Source: an uncultured Bacilli bacterium
GTDB lineage: Bacteria > Bacillota_I > Bacilli_A > RF39 > UBA660
DNA: 42,979 bases
Assembly (NCBI GenBank): GCA_947629375.1
Contig: CANRDN010000016.1
Coordinates: 1 to 42,979 of the forward strand
Direction: 5' to 3'
Part shown: one piece after another, positions 1 through 7,358 of the stretch
Layout: every line of letters begins with the position of its first letter
Position numbering within the stretch: position 1 is the first letter of the stretch
Translations under genes and position numbers: made by a program
The notes under the pieces: model-generated
What the model was told of the DNA's origin: nothing
The model's database searches: none
The model's input: the letters and a program-made list of their open reading frames with translations, nothing else

Positions 1-317
1 TCAAACTCCTGCTTTATGTCATGTTCAAAAGACTCCCTCTCATCGTCATATGTTGTTTCATCATCCGTAATCTCATCAATTCTTTCTTCCATACGATCAT
101 ATCGTATTTTCGCCTGTTTAGGTGGTCGGCCTCGTTTTCTCACCGGCATACCAAGTTCGATACAGGTTGCATCCTGATAACCGTAACTTTGGACAAATGC
201 CTTAATGAGAACTCTCAGTGAAAAACCTAAATTCGACTGTTTCTCAATCCAATTATTGACGATACTATCAGCCGAAGGCACAGTAAATCGATGTCTGATA
301 TTTCTATCGTCTCCCAC
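1..317 (-). CDS. ParR-like ribbon-helix-helix segregation protein (C-terminus cut by window edge)
   Basis: The reading frame is open from a GTG at 317 to the window edge. The product begins VGDDRNIRHRFTVPSADS, continues into VNNWIEKQSNLGFSLRVLI, and then has a basic RKRGRPPKQ patch and an acidic tail. A beta-strand, then a helix ending in a short xxWIEKQSN turn, then 'S-x-R-x-LIKAF' is the pattern of ParR/StbB-type ribbon-helix-helix proteins that bind centromeres of plasmids with actin-like ParM filaments. That assignment is from family resemblance only. No parM lies upstream; it could lie beyond the window. GTG 317 was chosen because GAAAGG sits 12 nt upstream; another GTG at 329 abuts it. 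A consensus promoter and an inverted repeat precede it. Confidence 0.55.
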   Translation of the reverse strand, partial: MGDDRNIRHRFTVPSADSIVNNWIEKQSNLGFSLRVLIKAFVQSYGYQDATCIELGMPVRKRGRPPKQAKIRYDRMEERIDEITDDETTYDDERESFEHDIKQEF

Positions 318-340
318 AAATACACACACCCTTTCTTCAA

Positions 341-383
341 TGTTTACATATATATTTACAAACCTTAATCAAGTCTGTAAACA
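341..383. promoter_or_regulatory. Inverted repeat between promoter and ParR-like gene (operator or centromere candidate)
   Basis: Arms TGTTTACA (341-348) and TGTAAACA (376-383) are perfect inverted copies with a 27-nt AT-rich spacer, which contains a further partial copy (TTTACAAA). They sit directly downstream of the -10 box, where ParR-type proteins bind their own promoter/centromere. Confidence 0.45.
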
Positions 384-384
384 T

Positions 385-413
385 ATTATAACACACGCAT
401 TGAAATAAGTCAA
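385..413 (-). promoter_or_regulatory. Sigma-A promoter of the ParR-like gene
   Basis: Read on the minus strand this is TTGACT, a 17-nt spacer, then TATAAT, about 70 nt upstream of the GTG start. Confidence 0.7.
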
Positions 414-502
414 TAAAAAAATAACCCTTTTTTAAATATTTTTATGTCCCCAAGTGGGCGATTTTTTATATCATAGATTCAGCATATAAAAACATCCGAA
501 AA

Positions 503-531
503 TTGACATAAAACCCATTGTGGTATATAAT
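503..531 (+). promoter_or_regulatory. Promoter of the transglutaminase-like lipoprotein gene
   Basis: TTGACA (503-508), 17-nt spacer, TATAAT (526-531). The roughly 140-nt leader that follows has a GC-rich stretch (about 545-640) with GACGTC palindromes, unlike the AT-rich surroundings. Confidence 0.75.
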
Positions 532-681
532 ATAATATCGACGTCGATACTCCATCCGGTAAAAAAGTTTTCCTGATGAGGGCGGAAATGTAATGCGACC
601 GCTTCGGCTGACGTCTTCCGACGTCCGCCTTGCGTTGGGTAGAAAATAAAAACAATAAGAAAGGGGAGAAGCGGGCCAAAA

Positions 682-2229
682 ATGCCTGCGGCACATATGA
701 AAAGAACAAAACACATTTCAGTATTGATCACAACAATAATAATTTCAATCAATATGTGTGGATGCGGCAGTGTTCCGACATCACAAACAACAGATACAAT
801 ACCGGAAACTGTATCTGTTACTGAAACATCTTCAGTTTCAACTGAAAGCTCCGATGAATCAGAAGAAACGAGTGTAGAAGAAAATTCTAAAGAATCGGAA
901 ATAAGTTATAATCCGAACTATGGTTATAGCTCCGATACTGAAAACAGCGGTAAACCCGAAAGTTCATATGAAACTGAAACAAGTGAAACCAGTACATATG
1001 AACAAACACATTATGAAAAAGCGTATGCTCCATGTTATAGTGAAAAATTGAACAAATATAAAAATAATTTTGTTAGATTTTACACTAATGCAAAAAGTGA
1101 ACAAAATTTATTCAAAACTGACGAAAAGAATACTCTTTGGTATTTCTTTAATTTTGCCCAAGAGGGCACTGTTGGTGTTGGTATTTTTAACAAAACCAAT
1201 TCCGATAAATATAACAAAGATTATGTGAATGACACAAATGTTGCTTATACGGAAATGTATTACGGATTTCAAGCCAAAATCATAGACGGAAGAACACTAT
1301 CCGTCAAAAATTATACAAATCTCGACGATGTAGAATACATCGATCTTAAAATTCAGTATGAACGTCCTGATATGACCTATCCTGATTATACTGTGACTTA
1401 TGACAAAACAACGCTGACAGCAGATTTATACAATGAATCATTCATAAACGGCTGTTATGCAATCACAGGAACATATAAATATAAAAACGAAACAAATACT
1501 TGTAATCTATATTTGTATGTAAATTGTAAATCGAACAATCCGTCGGATTATAACTTTTATATATGCCACGGTGAAAGCAACGGTCATCAACTTGGAGAAG
1601 ATGACAGCCCCGCTAAAATTCGTGTAAATACAGATGAACTTTTAACAAAATACAACATAACTCCAGAAGATTCATTGAGTTTAAATATTATGTACCCATA
1701 CAGTGCTACCCAATATCAAAATTCCGTATTTGATACATCTAATTGGATAACCAAATCTAAAAAAATTGTTGCTAATTACGAATCCACATCAAAAGCTTTT
1801 AGGGCAACACTTCTTCATGACTGGATGATTGAAAATATGGCATACGATGATTATCGAACAGACTATCTTGATAATACCCCTCGTTATGCAAATCATTATA
1901 ATACAGATGCATTTTATCCGTCAAATTCTCATATTGGCGTGTGTCTCGATTTTGCAAACATATATATGATAATGTGCCGCACACAAGGAATTCCATGTAT
2001 CACTTGTGAAAACGAAGAAGAAACTCATGTATGGAATATGATTTGTATTAATAAACAATGGGTAGAAGTAGATATAACTTATGACCTAACATATCATGTT
2101 GAAACCGAAGATGTCAACAAATGGAACGAAAATATAAACAACAGACCATATGAGTATTATTTCAACTGCCCCAAACACAACATGCACGATGTGGCGAATA
2201 GTATAAACAAATGCCTACATGAATATTAA
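682..2229 (+). CDS. Secreted lipoprotein with transglutaminase-like (papain-fold) domain
   Basis: A predicted 515-aa protein. The N-terminus has a Lys/Arg start, a hydrophobic segment (SVLITTIIISIN) and a lipobox ending in MCGC, so it is probably anchored outside the cell. A Ser/Thr/Glu-rich linker follows to about residue 110. The C-terminal third carries a transglutaminase-like triad: Cys421 in GVCLDFANIY, His449 in THVWNM and Asp464 in VEVDITYD. Bacterial members of this superfamily are mostly peptidases or cross-linking enzymes; the substrate cannot be read here. AAGGGGAG lies 13 nt before ATG 682; the in-frame ATG 697 would give a more usual signal peptide and cannot be excluded. Followed by a strong terminator. 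Confidence 0.8.
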   Translation: MPAAHMKRTKHISVLITTIIISINMCGCGSVPTSQTTDTIPETVSVTETSSVSTESSDESEETSVEENSKESEISYNPNYGYSSDTENSGKPESSYETETSETSTYEQTHYEKAYAPCYSEKLNKYKNNFVRFYTNAKSEQNLFKTDEKNTLWYFFNFAQEGTVGVGIFNKTNSDKYNKDYVNDTNVAYTEMYYGFQAKIIDGRTLSVKNYTNLDDVEYIDLKIQYERPDMTYPDYTVTYDKTTLTADLYNESFINGCYAITGTYKYKNETNTCNLYLYVNCKSNNPSDYNFYICHGESNGHQLGEDDSPAKIRVNTDELLTKYNITPEDSLSLNIMYPYSATQYQNSVFDTSNWITKSKKIVANYESTSKAFRATLLHDWMIENMAYDDYRTDYLDNTPRYANHYNTDAFYPSNSHIGVCLDFANIYMIMCRTQGIPCITCENEEETHVWNMICINKQWVEVDITYDLTYHVETEDVNKWNENINNRPYEYYFNCPKHNMHDVANSINKCLHEY

Positions 2230-2263
2230 CTTTTCATAAAAACCCCTTATAAAAAATACCGTT

Positions 2264-2297
2264 TCAGTTCATTTACGAATTGAAACGGTATTTTTTT
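2264..2297 (+). terminator. Rho-independent terminator
   Basis: A 17-bp stem (AATACCGTTTCAGTTC and its complement) with a 6-nt loop ends in a run of T, 35 nt after the lipoprotein stop. Confidence 0.9.
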
Positions 2298-2306
2298 CAA
2301 AAAACA

Positions 2307-2335
2307 TTGATAAAAGGATATTATTCTGATATACT
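2307..2335 (+). promoter_or_regulatory. Promoter of the Ser-rich lipoprotein gene
   Basis: TTGATA (2307-2312), 17-nt spacer, TATACT (2330-2335), 36 nt before the ATG; AGAAAGGA is the ribosome binding site. Confidence 0.65.
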
Positions 2336-2371
2336 TATATCATACTCAACAAGAAAGGATCTAACAAAACT

Positions 2372-3355
2372 ATGTTAAAAAAAATAATATTGACAATCAG
2401 TATTGCATCAGCCTTACTGATAACAGCAGCCTGCGGTCAAACAAATACTTCTCCTGTTAAAAACAATGAAAATCAATCTGTATCTTCATCTGAAAATTCT
2501 GAAGAAAAGATTAATGTCAAATCGTCATATTTTGCATACGATAATGATAAAAAACTTGCCTTGAAAATTAAAAATGCAAAACTTGAATTCAATGATATTG
2601 CAAATAATATAAAATATACAGGCAATATTGACAAAAACAGCAGTATAAAATGTACAAGCAATAACGCATCTGAAATTTCCTGTACTGCATCAAACAGTAC
2701 AATTACAATAACTATCGATAAGACAAAACACACACTACCTATTATAGATGAAGATAAGTATATGACCTATATACAACTTATCCCAAAAGAACAGCCGGAA
2801 GAATCGGAAGTTATTCAAACTTTTGAACCAACTGTCAGTAACGATGATGAGTCTAATCCGACACAAAGTTCATCCAAGCCTGATACTTCTGAAGAATCAA
2901 GCTCTTCATCAAATACGGCTGAATCAAATTCTGCACAAAGTTCAATCGAATCAAGTCCCGATGAATCCGAAAACAGCAGTGAGCCTGACGATTATACAAA
3001 ATATGCTCTCGGAAATTATTACAGCATATCCGGCGAAATGAAAAATATCTATAATATATCTATCGCCCGAAACGGAGATAACATACTCGTCACTCTCGGC
3101 ATATCTCCGCAGTTCAGTCATCTTGATAAATTCGACGATACAACACGCTTCTATGCATCAGTACCCGATGACTATTTCGTAAAAAGAAATGCGGGCAAAT
3201 ACTGGTTCAAAATAGATTTAGGCAAAAAACCGAGAGATGAGCAAAAAACAGTTACACTGGGACTCGGTCAAGAAAAGAAAAACGATAAAACTTCAATAAT
3301 CGGACACATAAAATGCGGAGATTACTCTGAAGAAATCGTTTTTGAAAGATTATGA
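2372..3355 (+). CDS. Ser/Glu-rich lipoprotein of unknown function
   Basis: A predicted 327-aa protein. The signal peptide MLKKIILTISIASALLI ends in the lipobox TAAC, so a lipid-anchored surface protein is expected. Residues about 25-140 form a soluble Asn/Lys-rich domain. A low-complexity linker rich in Ser, Glu, Asn and Pro spans about 145-210, and a C-terminal beta-rich domain of about 110 residues follows (YYSISGEM to IVFERL). I do not recognise either folded domain. It has its own promoter and terminator and the same lipoprotein-plus-acidic-linker layout as the gene before it, which suggests both act on the cell surface. Confidence 0.75.
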   Translation: MLKKIILTISIASALLITAACGQTNTSPVKNNENQSVSSSENSEEKINVKSSYFAYDNDKKLALKIKNAKLEFNDIANNIKYTGNIDKNSSIKCTSNNASEISCTASNSTITITIDKTKHTLPIIDEDKYMTYIQLIPKEQPEESEVIQTFEPTVSNDDESNPTQSSSKPDTSEESSSSSNTAESNSAQSSIESSPDESENSSEPDDYTKYALGNYYSISGEMKNIYNISIARNGDNILVTLGISPQFSHLDKFDDTTRFYASVPDDYFVKRNAGKYWFKIDLGKKPRDEQKTVTLGLGQEKKNDKTSIIGHIKCGDYSEEIVFERL

Positions 3356-3362
3356 AAAAAAT

Positions 3363-3398
3363 GGCACAGTCAAGGAATTTCCTTAGACTGTGCCTTTT
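3363..3398. terminator. Bidirectional terminator between convergent genes
   Basis: A stem of GGCACAGTC plus AAGGAA with its complement and a 1-nt loop, flanked by T-rich sequence on the plus side and A-rich sequence on the other. It separates the lipoprotein gene from the convergent acidic-protein gene. Confidence 0.8.
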
Positions 3399-3399
3399 A

Positions 3400-4809
3400 T
3401 CATCCATTGAACGCATACGAAAGACTGTCTTCGCTGTCGTCTTCGGCTTCAATATCTGCTACTAAAGCCGCAGCATCTTTGCTTCGCTGTTCCTGATCCA
3501 AAACGGCAATAGCTTGATTATATTCATCTATTGAACTGCAAATATAACATATAGGCATATCACCGTTCTCCTCAACCAGTTTTGCATTATACTGATCATA
3601 GTCAATCGCTCCGCAGGCATACGCCGGCTCCAAGCCTTGACTCTCTATCGCCTTGTCAACACCTTCCGATTCTACAGTCTTGTTAAATTCTTTAACTGCT
3701 TTATAAGATGCATCAAACGTACTTGCAACATAATGCTTATCATCGCCCATCTCAATCGAATATGATTGTTCCAAACTTTCCAAATCGCCTTTGACAAACT
3801 CAGCAGCTTCAGTCTTTGCATCTGCTTCCGATTTTCCGTCAGCTATCAATTCCTTTTCTTTATCCTGTGCTTTCTTCTCGATTTCAAGCTTTGCGTCAAC
3901 GTATTCTGTCAATGTACTGTATAGCTCCGAATATTTACCCGGATCTACAAGTCCATGACGAGCTTGTCCGAGTCCGAAACGTATAAGCGACAAGTTCATA
4001 GCTTGTGCTATTTCCTCGCCGTAAGTATCTTTAAGCGATTCATCAGGTACGATATTCGTAACAATAGTCTGCTGCGTTTCTGTATCTGCCTCATTAGTCT
4101 GTTCTATAGTACCGCCAACACCTGCTGCCGCCATACCCTGTGCCATAGCTGTCGACAATGAAGGATCTGCTTCTATCTCCGATGCATCAACACCGACAAG
4201 TGCTCTGTCATTTGCTGCAAGATATTTACTGTATGTATCGGCATCTACATCACCGAAAGCATATGCGGCATCTATATTCTGCATACAGAAAGTATTATAA
4301 TCAAAATCTTCTCCCGCATTTTCTACAGTCTGTACATAGTTTGTATATGTATCCAACGCAAATGTATATGCATCTTTGATGCCACTGTCATATTTACTGA
4401 ATACTTCTTCAACTTTTGCATCATAATCGTCCGCATTTACATCGAGCTGAGCAAGTTCTTCCTCACAGTTTGCAAGCTGTGTAATTTTTTCATTTACTTC
4501 GCTTGCATTAAAATGATAATTGTCAAATGCAGAATCATACACAAACTTGAGTGTTGCGAGATTAAATACTTTCTGTTCAGCGGAATCCGATGCATCCGCA
4601 GGAAAAGCTATATTCATATCTCCCGCCTGTACAGTATTTTCCTGTACTTCTTCAGATTCGTCTGTGACTTTCTGCTCAGATGCTTCATCTTGCGAATCAA
4701 GTTTTTTATCAAGTTTCTTTTCTATCCATGATTTCGCACTGTCAATTAACTTTTTACTTGTTTCGGAATTTTTAACTTTATCAAATATAAAACTGGTGAT
4801 AACGCCCAT
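3400..4809 (-). CDS. Acidic, helix-rich protein of unknown function
   Basis: A predicted 469-aa protein that is strongly acidic (Asp/Glu/Ala-rich). The N-terminus is an amphipathic Lys-rich helix (SAKSWIEKKLDKKLDSQ), followed by a Glu/Asp/Gln linker and then long helical segments. There is no signal peptide or membrane segment. Three similar stretches recur: 'QNIDAAYAFGDVDADTYSKY', 'RFGLGQARHGLVDPGKYSEL' and 'EPAYACGAIDYDQYNAKL'. All end in Gly/hydrophobic-x-[DY]-x-x-Tyr-x-x-x-Leu, so the protein probably contains three degenerate repeats. No enzyme motif is recognised. ATG 4809 is preceded by AGGAAAGGA and a consensus promoter. Confidence 0.7.
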   Translation of the reverse strand: MGVITSFIFDKVKNSETSKKLIDSAKSWIEKKLDKKLDSQDEASEQKVTDESEEVQENTVQAGDMNIAFPADASDSAEQKVFNLATLKFVYDSAFDNYHFNASEVNEKITQLANCEEELAQLDVNADDYDAKVEEVFSKYDSGIKDAYTFALDTYTNYVQTVENAGEDFDYNTFCMQNIDAAYAFGDVDADTYSKYLAANDRALVGVDASEIEADPSLSTAMAQGMAAAGVGGTIEQTNEADTETQQTIVTNIVPDESLKDTYGEEIAQAMNLSLIRFGLGQARHGLVDPGKYSELYSTLTEYVDAKLEIEKKAQDKEKELIADGKSEADAKTEAAEFVKGDLESLEQSYSIEMGDDKHYVASTFDASYKAVKEFNKTVESEGVDKAIESQGLEPAYACGAIDYDQYNAKLVEENGDMPICYICSSIDEYNQAIAVLDQEQRSKDAAALVADIEAEDDSEDSLSYAFNG

Positions 4810-4850
4810 ATCTAAGTCATATCCTTTCCTAATTTTTTTTTCTGCTATAT

Positions 4851-4880
4851 ATTATATAATATATAACAGAAAATTGTCAA
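4851..4880 (-). promoter_or_regulatory. Promoter of the acidic-protein gene
   Basis: On the minus strand: TTGACA, 18-nt spacer, TATAAT, inside a very AT-rich stretch about 40 nt upstream of the start. Confidence 0.75.
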
Positions 4881-4903
4881 TATGTTACTTTTATTTTTTC
4901 CAA

Positions 4904-4937
4904 CAAAAAAATCTTCCGATTATCAATCAGAAGATTT
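4904..4937 (-). terminator. Terminator of the small basic protein gene
   Basis: Minus-strand hairpin (AAATCTTCTGAT / ATCGGAAGATTT with a 5-nt loop) ending in a run of seven T. It overlaps the stop codon of the 68-aa gene. Confidence 0.8.
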
Positions 4938-5129
4938 CCTGATGAAATTTTTAATCAAATTTGAATAACGTCTGTCATCCGGTTTCTGAAGCACACGTCT
5001 TATAGAGCCTGTTCTTCCTGCACCGCCGGTAAAATCAGAACTTACAGCCTTAGATGTAATGTTTTTAAACGCTGTCGTAACAGGTGTACCCGCCTTATTT
5101 GGAATGGTATCGAATATATCATCAAACAT
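4923..5129 (-). CDS. Small basic protein, unknown
   Basis: A 68-aa product with an acidic N-terminal turn (MFDDIFDTIPNK) and a basic C-terminal half (RRVLQKPDDRRYSNLIKNF). AGAAAGCGGTG lies 8 nt before the ATG and a terminator overlaps its end, so it is a monocistronic unit. No family recognised; no signal peptide or membrane segment. Confidence 0.6.
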   Translation of the reverse strand: MFDDIFDTIPNKAGTPVTTAFKNITSKAVSSDFTGGAGRTGSIRRVLQKPDDRRYSNLIKNFIRKSSD

Positions 5130-5268
5130 ATGTTTTCACCGCTTTCTGTGTATCTATATTATAAACATAGCTTAACTTATTTTTGTCAAAAAAGCAAGAA
5201 CCAAATCATTTATGTGCATACTGCACAAAAAATACATTGAAAAATTATAACATTCCACGAACCGATAA

Positions 5269-5297
5269 TAGACAAATACGTCATAAAATGTTATAAT
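5269..5297 (+). promoter_or_regulatory. Promoter of the disrupted small gene
   Basis: TAGACA (5269-5274), 17-nt spacer, TATAAT (5292-5297), 37 nt upstream of ATG 5334. Confidence 0.6.
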
Positions 5298-5333
5298 ATA
5301 TTCGTAAACAAAAAGAAAAGGAGAAATGAAAGT

Positions 5334-5513
5334 ATGTTTACAACAGAAATTTTCAGCAAAACAGACTGTGCTATCAAAAGAGGTACAGTGATTGAGCTTC
5401 GAGGTCATGACGCTGTAGTTAAAACTGATGATAACAAAATCATAAATACAAAATACGATAAAGATTCAAAGATGTTTGTTGAAACTAAGCTACCGCAATC
5501 CCACCGGCTTTAA
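5334..5513 (+). pseudogene. Small gene interrupted near its 3' end by an IS200/IS605-type miniature element
   Basis: ATG 5334 follows AAAAGGAGA. As it stands the frame gives 59 aa, but the last residues (LPQSHRL) come from the left end of an inserted element. If the bases between the two ACTAAGC copies (5484-5490 and 5689-5695) are removed with one copy, the frame continues as ETKRQTVH and stops at 5710-5712, six bases before a strong terminator. That places promoter, gene of about 57 codons and terminator in one normal unit. The product starts MFTTEIFSKTDCAIKRG; no family recognised. The current truncated product may still be made. Confidence 0.6.
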
Positions 5514-5695
5514 ACGGTGGGTTAAGGCAGCCAAAAGTGGCGGTTTGTGTTTTAGCAGAAGGATTAAGACAGATAGCGTAAAAGAAAAATATAGGGCAGG
5601 GACTGCTCGAATTAACGCCTGTGGAGATAGTAGGTTACGAGGTCGATGAAGCAGGAAGCCCATTGACTTTAGACAATGGGTAGTTCACACTAAGC
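5484..5695. mobile_element. Miniature IS200/IS605-type element (left and right hairpins, no transposase)
   Basis: About 205 bp. The left end has a subterminal hairpin (AACCCACCG-type arms, about 5499-5523). The right end has CCCATTG / CAATGGG arms followed by GTAGTTCACAC (about 5659-5690). This right end matches the GAAGCCC-hairpin-GGGT(A/G)GTTCACAC pattern of clostridial IS605/TnpB elements, where it is also the 3' part of the omega (guide) RNA. No open frame lies inside. The ACTAAGC copy on both sides may be chance, because this family does not normally duplicate its target. Confidence 0.6.
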
Positions 5696-5717
5696 GTCAG
5701 ACAGTTCACTAAGACGC

Positions 5718-5764
5718 ATACAGAGCTTAAACAAAAAAAATTGTTTAGGCTCTGTATCTTTTTA
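5718..5764 (+). terminator. Terminator after the disrupted small gene
   Basis: Arms ATACAGAGC(T)TAAACAA and TTGTTTAGGCTCTGTAT are nearly perfect complements around an A run, followed by CTTTTTATT. Confidence 0.85.
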
Positions 5765-5793
5765 TTGCAAAAAATACATTCTTATACTATAAT
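5765..5793 (+). promoter_or_regulatory. Promoter of the 5958-7173 gene group
   Basis: TTGCAA (5765-5770), 17-nt spacer, TATAAT (5788-5793). The transcript would begin near 5800 and run through two hairpins before the first ribosome binding site. Confidence 0.6.
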
Positions 5794-5810
5794 ATATATA
5801 AACGTAAATT

Positions 5811-5929
5811 CTTGGCAGTAAACTCCCCCAACATAAGGGTGATGTTGAGACCAAGAGTTTTATTTTTTTACTCTTAAAACATATTACATTTGGCAATGTC
5901 TGCACGCAGACATTGCTTTCATGTAATAT
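5811..5929 (+). promoter_or_regulatory. Structured 5' leader: attenuator-like hairpin plus perfect stem
   Basis: The first hairpin (about 5811-5857) has outer arms CTTGG/CCAAG and inner arms CAACAT/ATGTTG, and is followed by TTTTATTTTTTT, as in a terminator placed only about 10 nt into the transcript. The second (5881-5929) has arms ATATTACAT/ATGTAATAT and GCAATGTCTGC/GCAGACATTGC with a 2-nt loop, and ends 12 nt before AGAAAGGGG. The arrangement fits attenuation or a small RNA. No known riboswitch class is recognised. Confidence 0.5.
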
Positions 5930-5957
5930 TAAAAACAGAAAGGGGATATTAAAATTG

Positions 5958-6188
5958 ATGAAAACAATAAAGACAATAGCGGCTATATCTGCTTTTGTCG
6001 GATTTACAATTATTTATGGCACAGTAGGTGCCATAGACCGAGGTGCAGAAATGAATCAGACCGGTTTGCAAATGCTGCTCGGTTTAATACTGATGGCAGC
6101 AGGTGTAGGCGTAGTGTACCTATGCGAGCGGGATACGCCCGCATATCAACGTAAAAACAAAAAGAAAGGAAGTAGGAAGCATGTGTAA
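5958..6188 (+). CDS. Small two-helix membrane protein
   Basis: A 76-aa product with a hydrophobic segment near residues 5-21 (IAAISAFVGFTIIYG), a short loop, a second segment (LLGLILMAAGVGVVYLC) and a basic tail (RKNKKKGSRKHV). It is probably an inner-membrane hairpin with both ends in the cytoplasm. The start is ATG 5958 after AGAAAGGGG; a TTG one codon earlier is possible. It overlaps the next gene by 8 nt, so the two are probably co-translated. No family recognised. Confidence 0.65.
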   Translation: MKTIKTIAAISAFVGFTIIYGTVGAIDRGAEMNQTGLQMLLGLILMAAGVGVVYLCERDTPAYQRKNKKKGSRKHV

Positions 6189-6711
6189 ACACATAGGTTA
6201 TGTATGGCCCGGCATGTGCCGGATCTCATACGCTGAAGCGAAAGAACTACTTTCGCAGGGTATTCCTGTGTTTCACCTATATGATGACAATTCCGAAGGC
6301 GAAATACGGGAATTGGATGAACTCAATGAAGACGGACAGTACGGCATTGAGTTTGGTAATTCTTTCACGTTTGAAAGATATGTCGAGTCCAATGCTGACA
6401 ATACAGGTTTCACCTGTTTTTGTCACGGAACGGCAAATCCGAAAATCCTCTTAGAGCTGACAGAAGAATTTTTAGATTTATATCAACACTACGCTCCCAA
6501 TGATTCTGTAGAAAAGAATATCCAACAGACTTGGGAGTATATACGTAACACAAAACCTGATACGGACGACGCCGCAACATGTGCCGTGTGGCAGGAAGTT
6601 GTCCGTAGAATAAATACCCTGATTCCGGACGGATGGCAGTTCGGTAATTTTCGGAATAATGGCGTCGACTACGGGTTTATCCGCAATCTGCAAGGTGATG
6701 TGACGCCGTAA
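6181..6711 (+). CDS. Hypothetical protein, soluble, 176 aa
   Basis: The start ATG 6181 lies 7 nt after AAAGGAAGTAGG and overlaps the membrane-protein gene. The product begins MCKHIGYVWPGMCRISYAEA. It contains an 'LYDDNSEGEIRELDELNE' stretch seen in small phage/plasmid proteins that sense or display values (resemblance only), then a Cys/His cluster TCFCHGTANP and helical segments. It has no signal peptide or membrane segment. Family not recognised. Confidence 0.6.
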   Translation: MCKHIGYVWPGMCRISYAEAKELLSQGIPVFHLYDDNSEGEIRELDELNEDGQYGIEFGNSFTFERYVESNADNTGFTCFCHGTANPKILLELTEEFLDLYQHYAPNDSVEKNIQQTWEYIRNTKPDTDDAATCAVWQEVVRRINTLIPDGWQFGNFRNNGVDYGFIRNLQGDVTP

Positions 6712-6801
6712 GTAATTCCGTTACGGGCAGTACCGTGGCAAGAACCGCCTGCAAGCAAACGGTTCTTTACCGAAACCAAAATTGACAAAGGGGTTTTAGT
6801 T

Positions 6802-7173
6802 ATGGAAAGCACATTCAAAGTAGTCGTTGCAGGTGGTAGGGATTTCGGCAACTATATGTTGCTGAAAGAGTCATTGGACGTTCTGTTAGCTCGCAAAGTA
6901 GCTAATGGAACAAAAGTAATTATAATCAGCGGCATGGCTCGTGGGGCAGATAGCCTCGGAGAAAAATACGCCAAGGAAAAAGGGTACGAAGTATCTTATT
7001 TTCCGGCAAAATGGAATACTTATGGTCGGTCTGCCGGTTATAAGAGGAACATAGAGATGGCACAAAACGCAGATGCCGTGGTAGCGTTTTGGGACGGTCA
7101 AAGTCGAGGAACAAAACACATGATCGACACAGCATCTGCATATGAATTACCTGTCAGGGTGATTCATTATTGA
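6802..7173 (+). CDS. DUF2493/YspA-like SLOG-fold protein
   Basis: A predicted 123-aa protein. A Rossmann-like start with VVVAGGRDFGNY, then IIISGMARGADSLGEKYA and KRNIEMAQNADAVVAFWDG, matches the DUF2493 (YspA-like) branch of the SLOG superfamily, related to DprA and lysine decarboxylase-like folds that bind nucleotides or nucleotide sugars. Such small SLOG proteins are common in phages and plasmids, and their ligand is mostly unknown. AAAGGGG lies 9 nt upstream. A hairpin (AAGAACCG / CGGTTCTT, about 6739-6769) precedes it, and a strong terminator follows. Confidence 0.85.
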   Translation: MESTFKVVVAGGRDFGNYMLLKESLDVLLARKVANGTKVIIISGMARGADSLGEKYAKEKGYEVSYFPAKWNTYGRSAGYKRNIEMAQNADAVVAFWDGQSRGTKHMIDTASAYELPVRVIHY

Positions 7174-7186
7174 CAAATAATTATAA

Positions 7187-7233
7187 GCAGTAAAGATAAG
7201 CGATATATACTTGTCTTTACTGCATATTTTTTA
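7187..7233 (+). terminator. Terminator after the SLOG gene
   Basis: Arms GCAGTAAAGATAAG and CTTGTCTTTACTGC around a 9-nt loop, then ATATTTTTTA. Confidence 0.85.
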
Positions 7234-7249
7234 TCCGTTTATCATCAAG

Positions 7250-7278
7250 AATACTCCTACCTCTATAGGTGGGGGAGT
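7250..7278. repeat. IS200/IS605-like left-end hairpin (solo)
   Basis: ACTCCTACC / GGTGGGGGAGT arms around TCTATA. The core CTCC(T/C)ACCTCTATA also occurs at about 16855. No right end follows before the LRR gene, so it may be a relic or part of the leader. Confidence 0.35.
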
Positions 7279-7358
7279 ATGTCACTAAAATATTATATGT
7301 ATTTTTATATTTTCAATGTTTTTCATAACATCACGAATTACAGAAAGGAGATAAAAAA

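Noticed and set aside
5491-5695. Riboswitch
   Set aside because: The paired ends match an IS605-type element (left hairpin, right hairpin with GTTCACAC) better than any regulatory RNA, and the block interrupts a reading frame.
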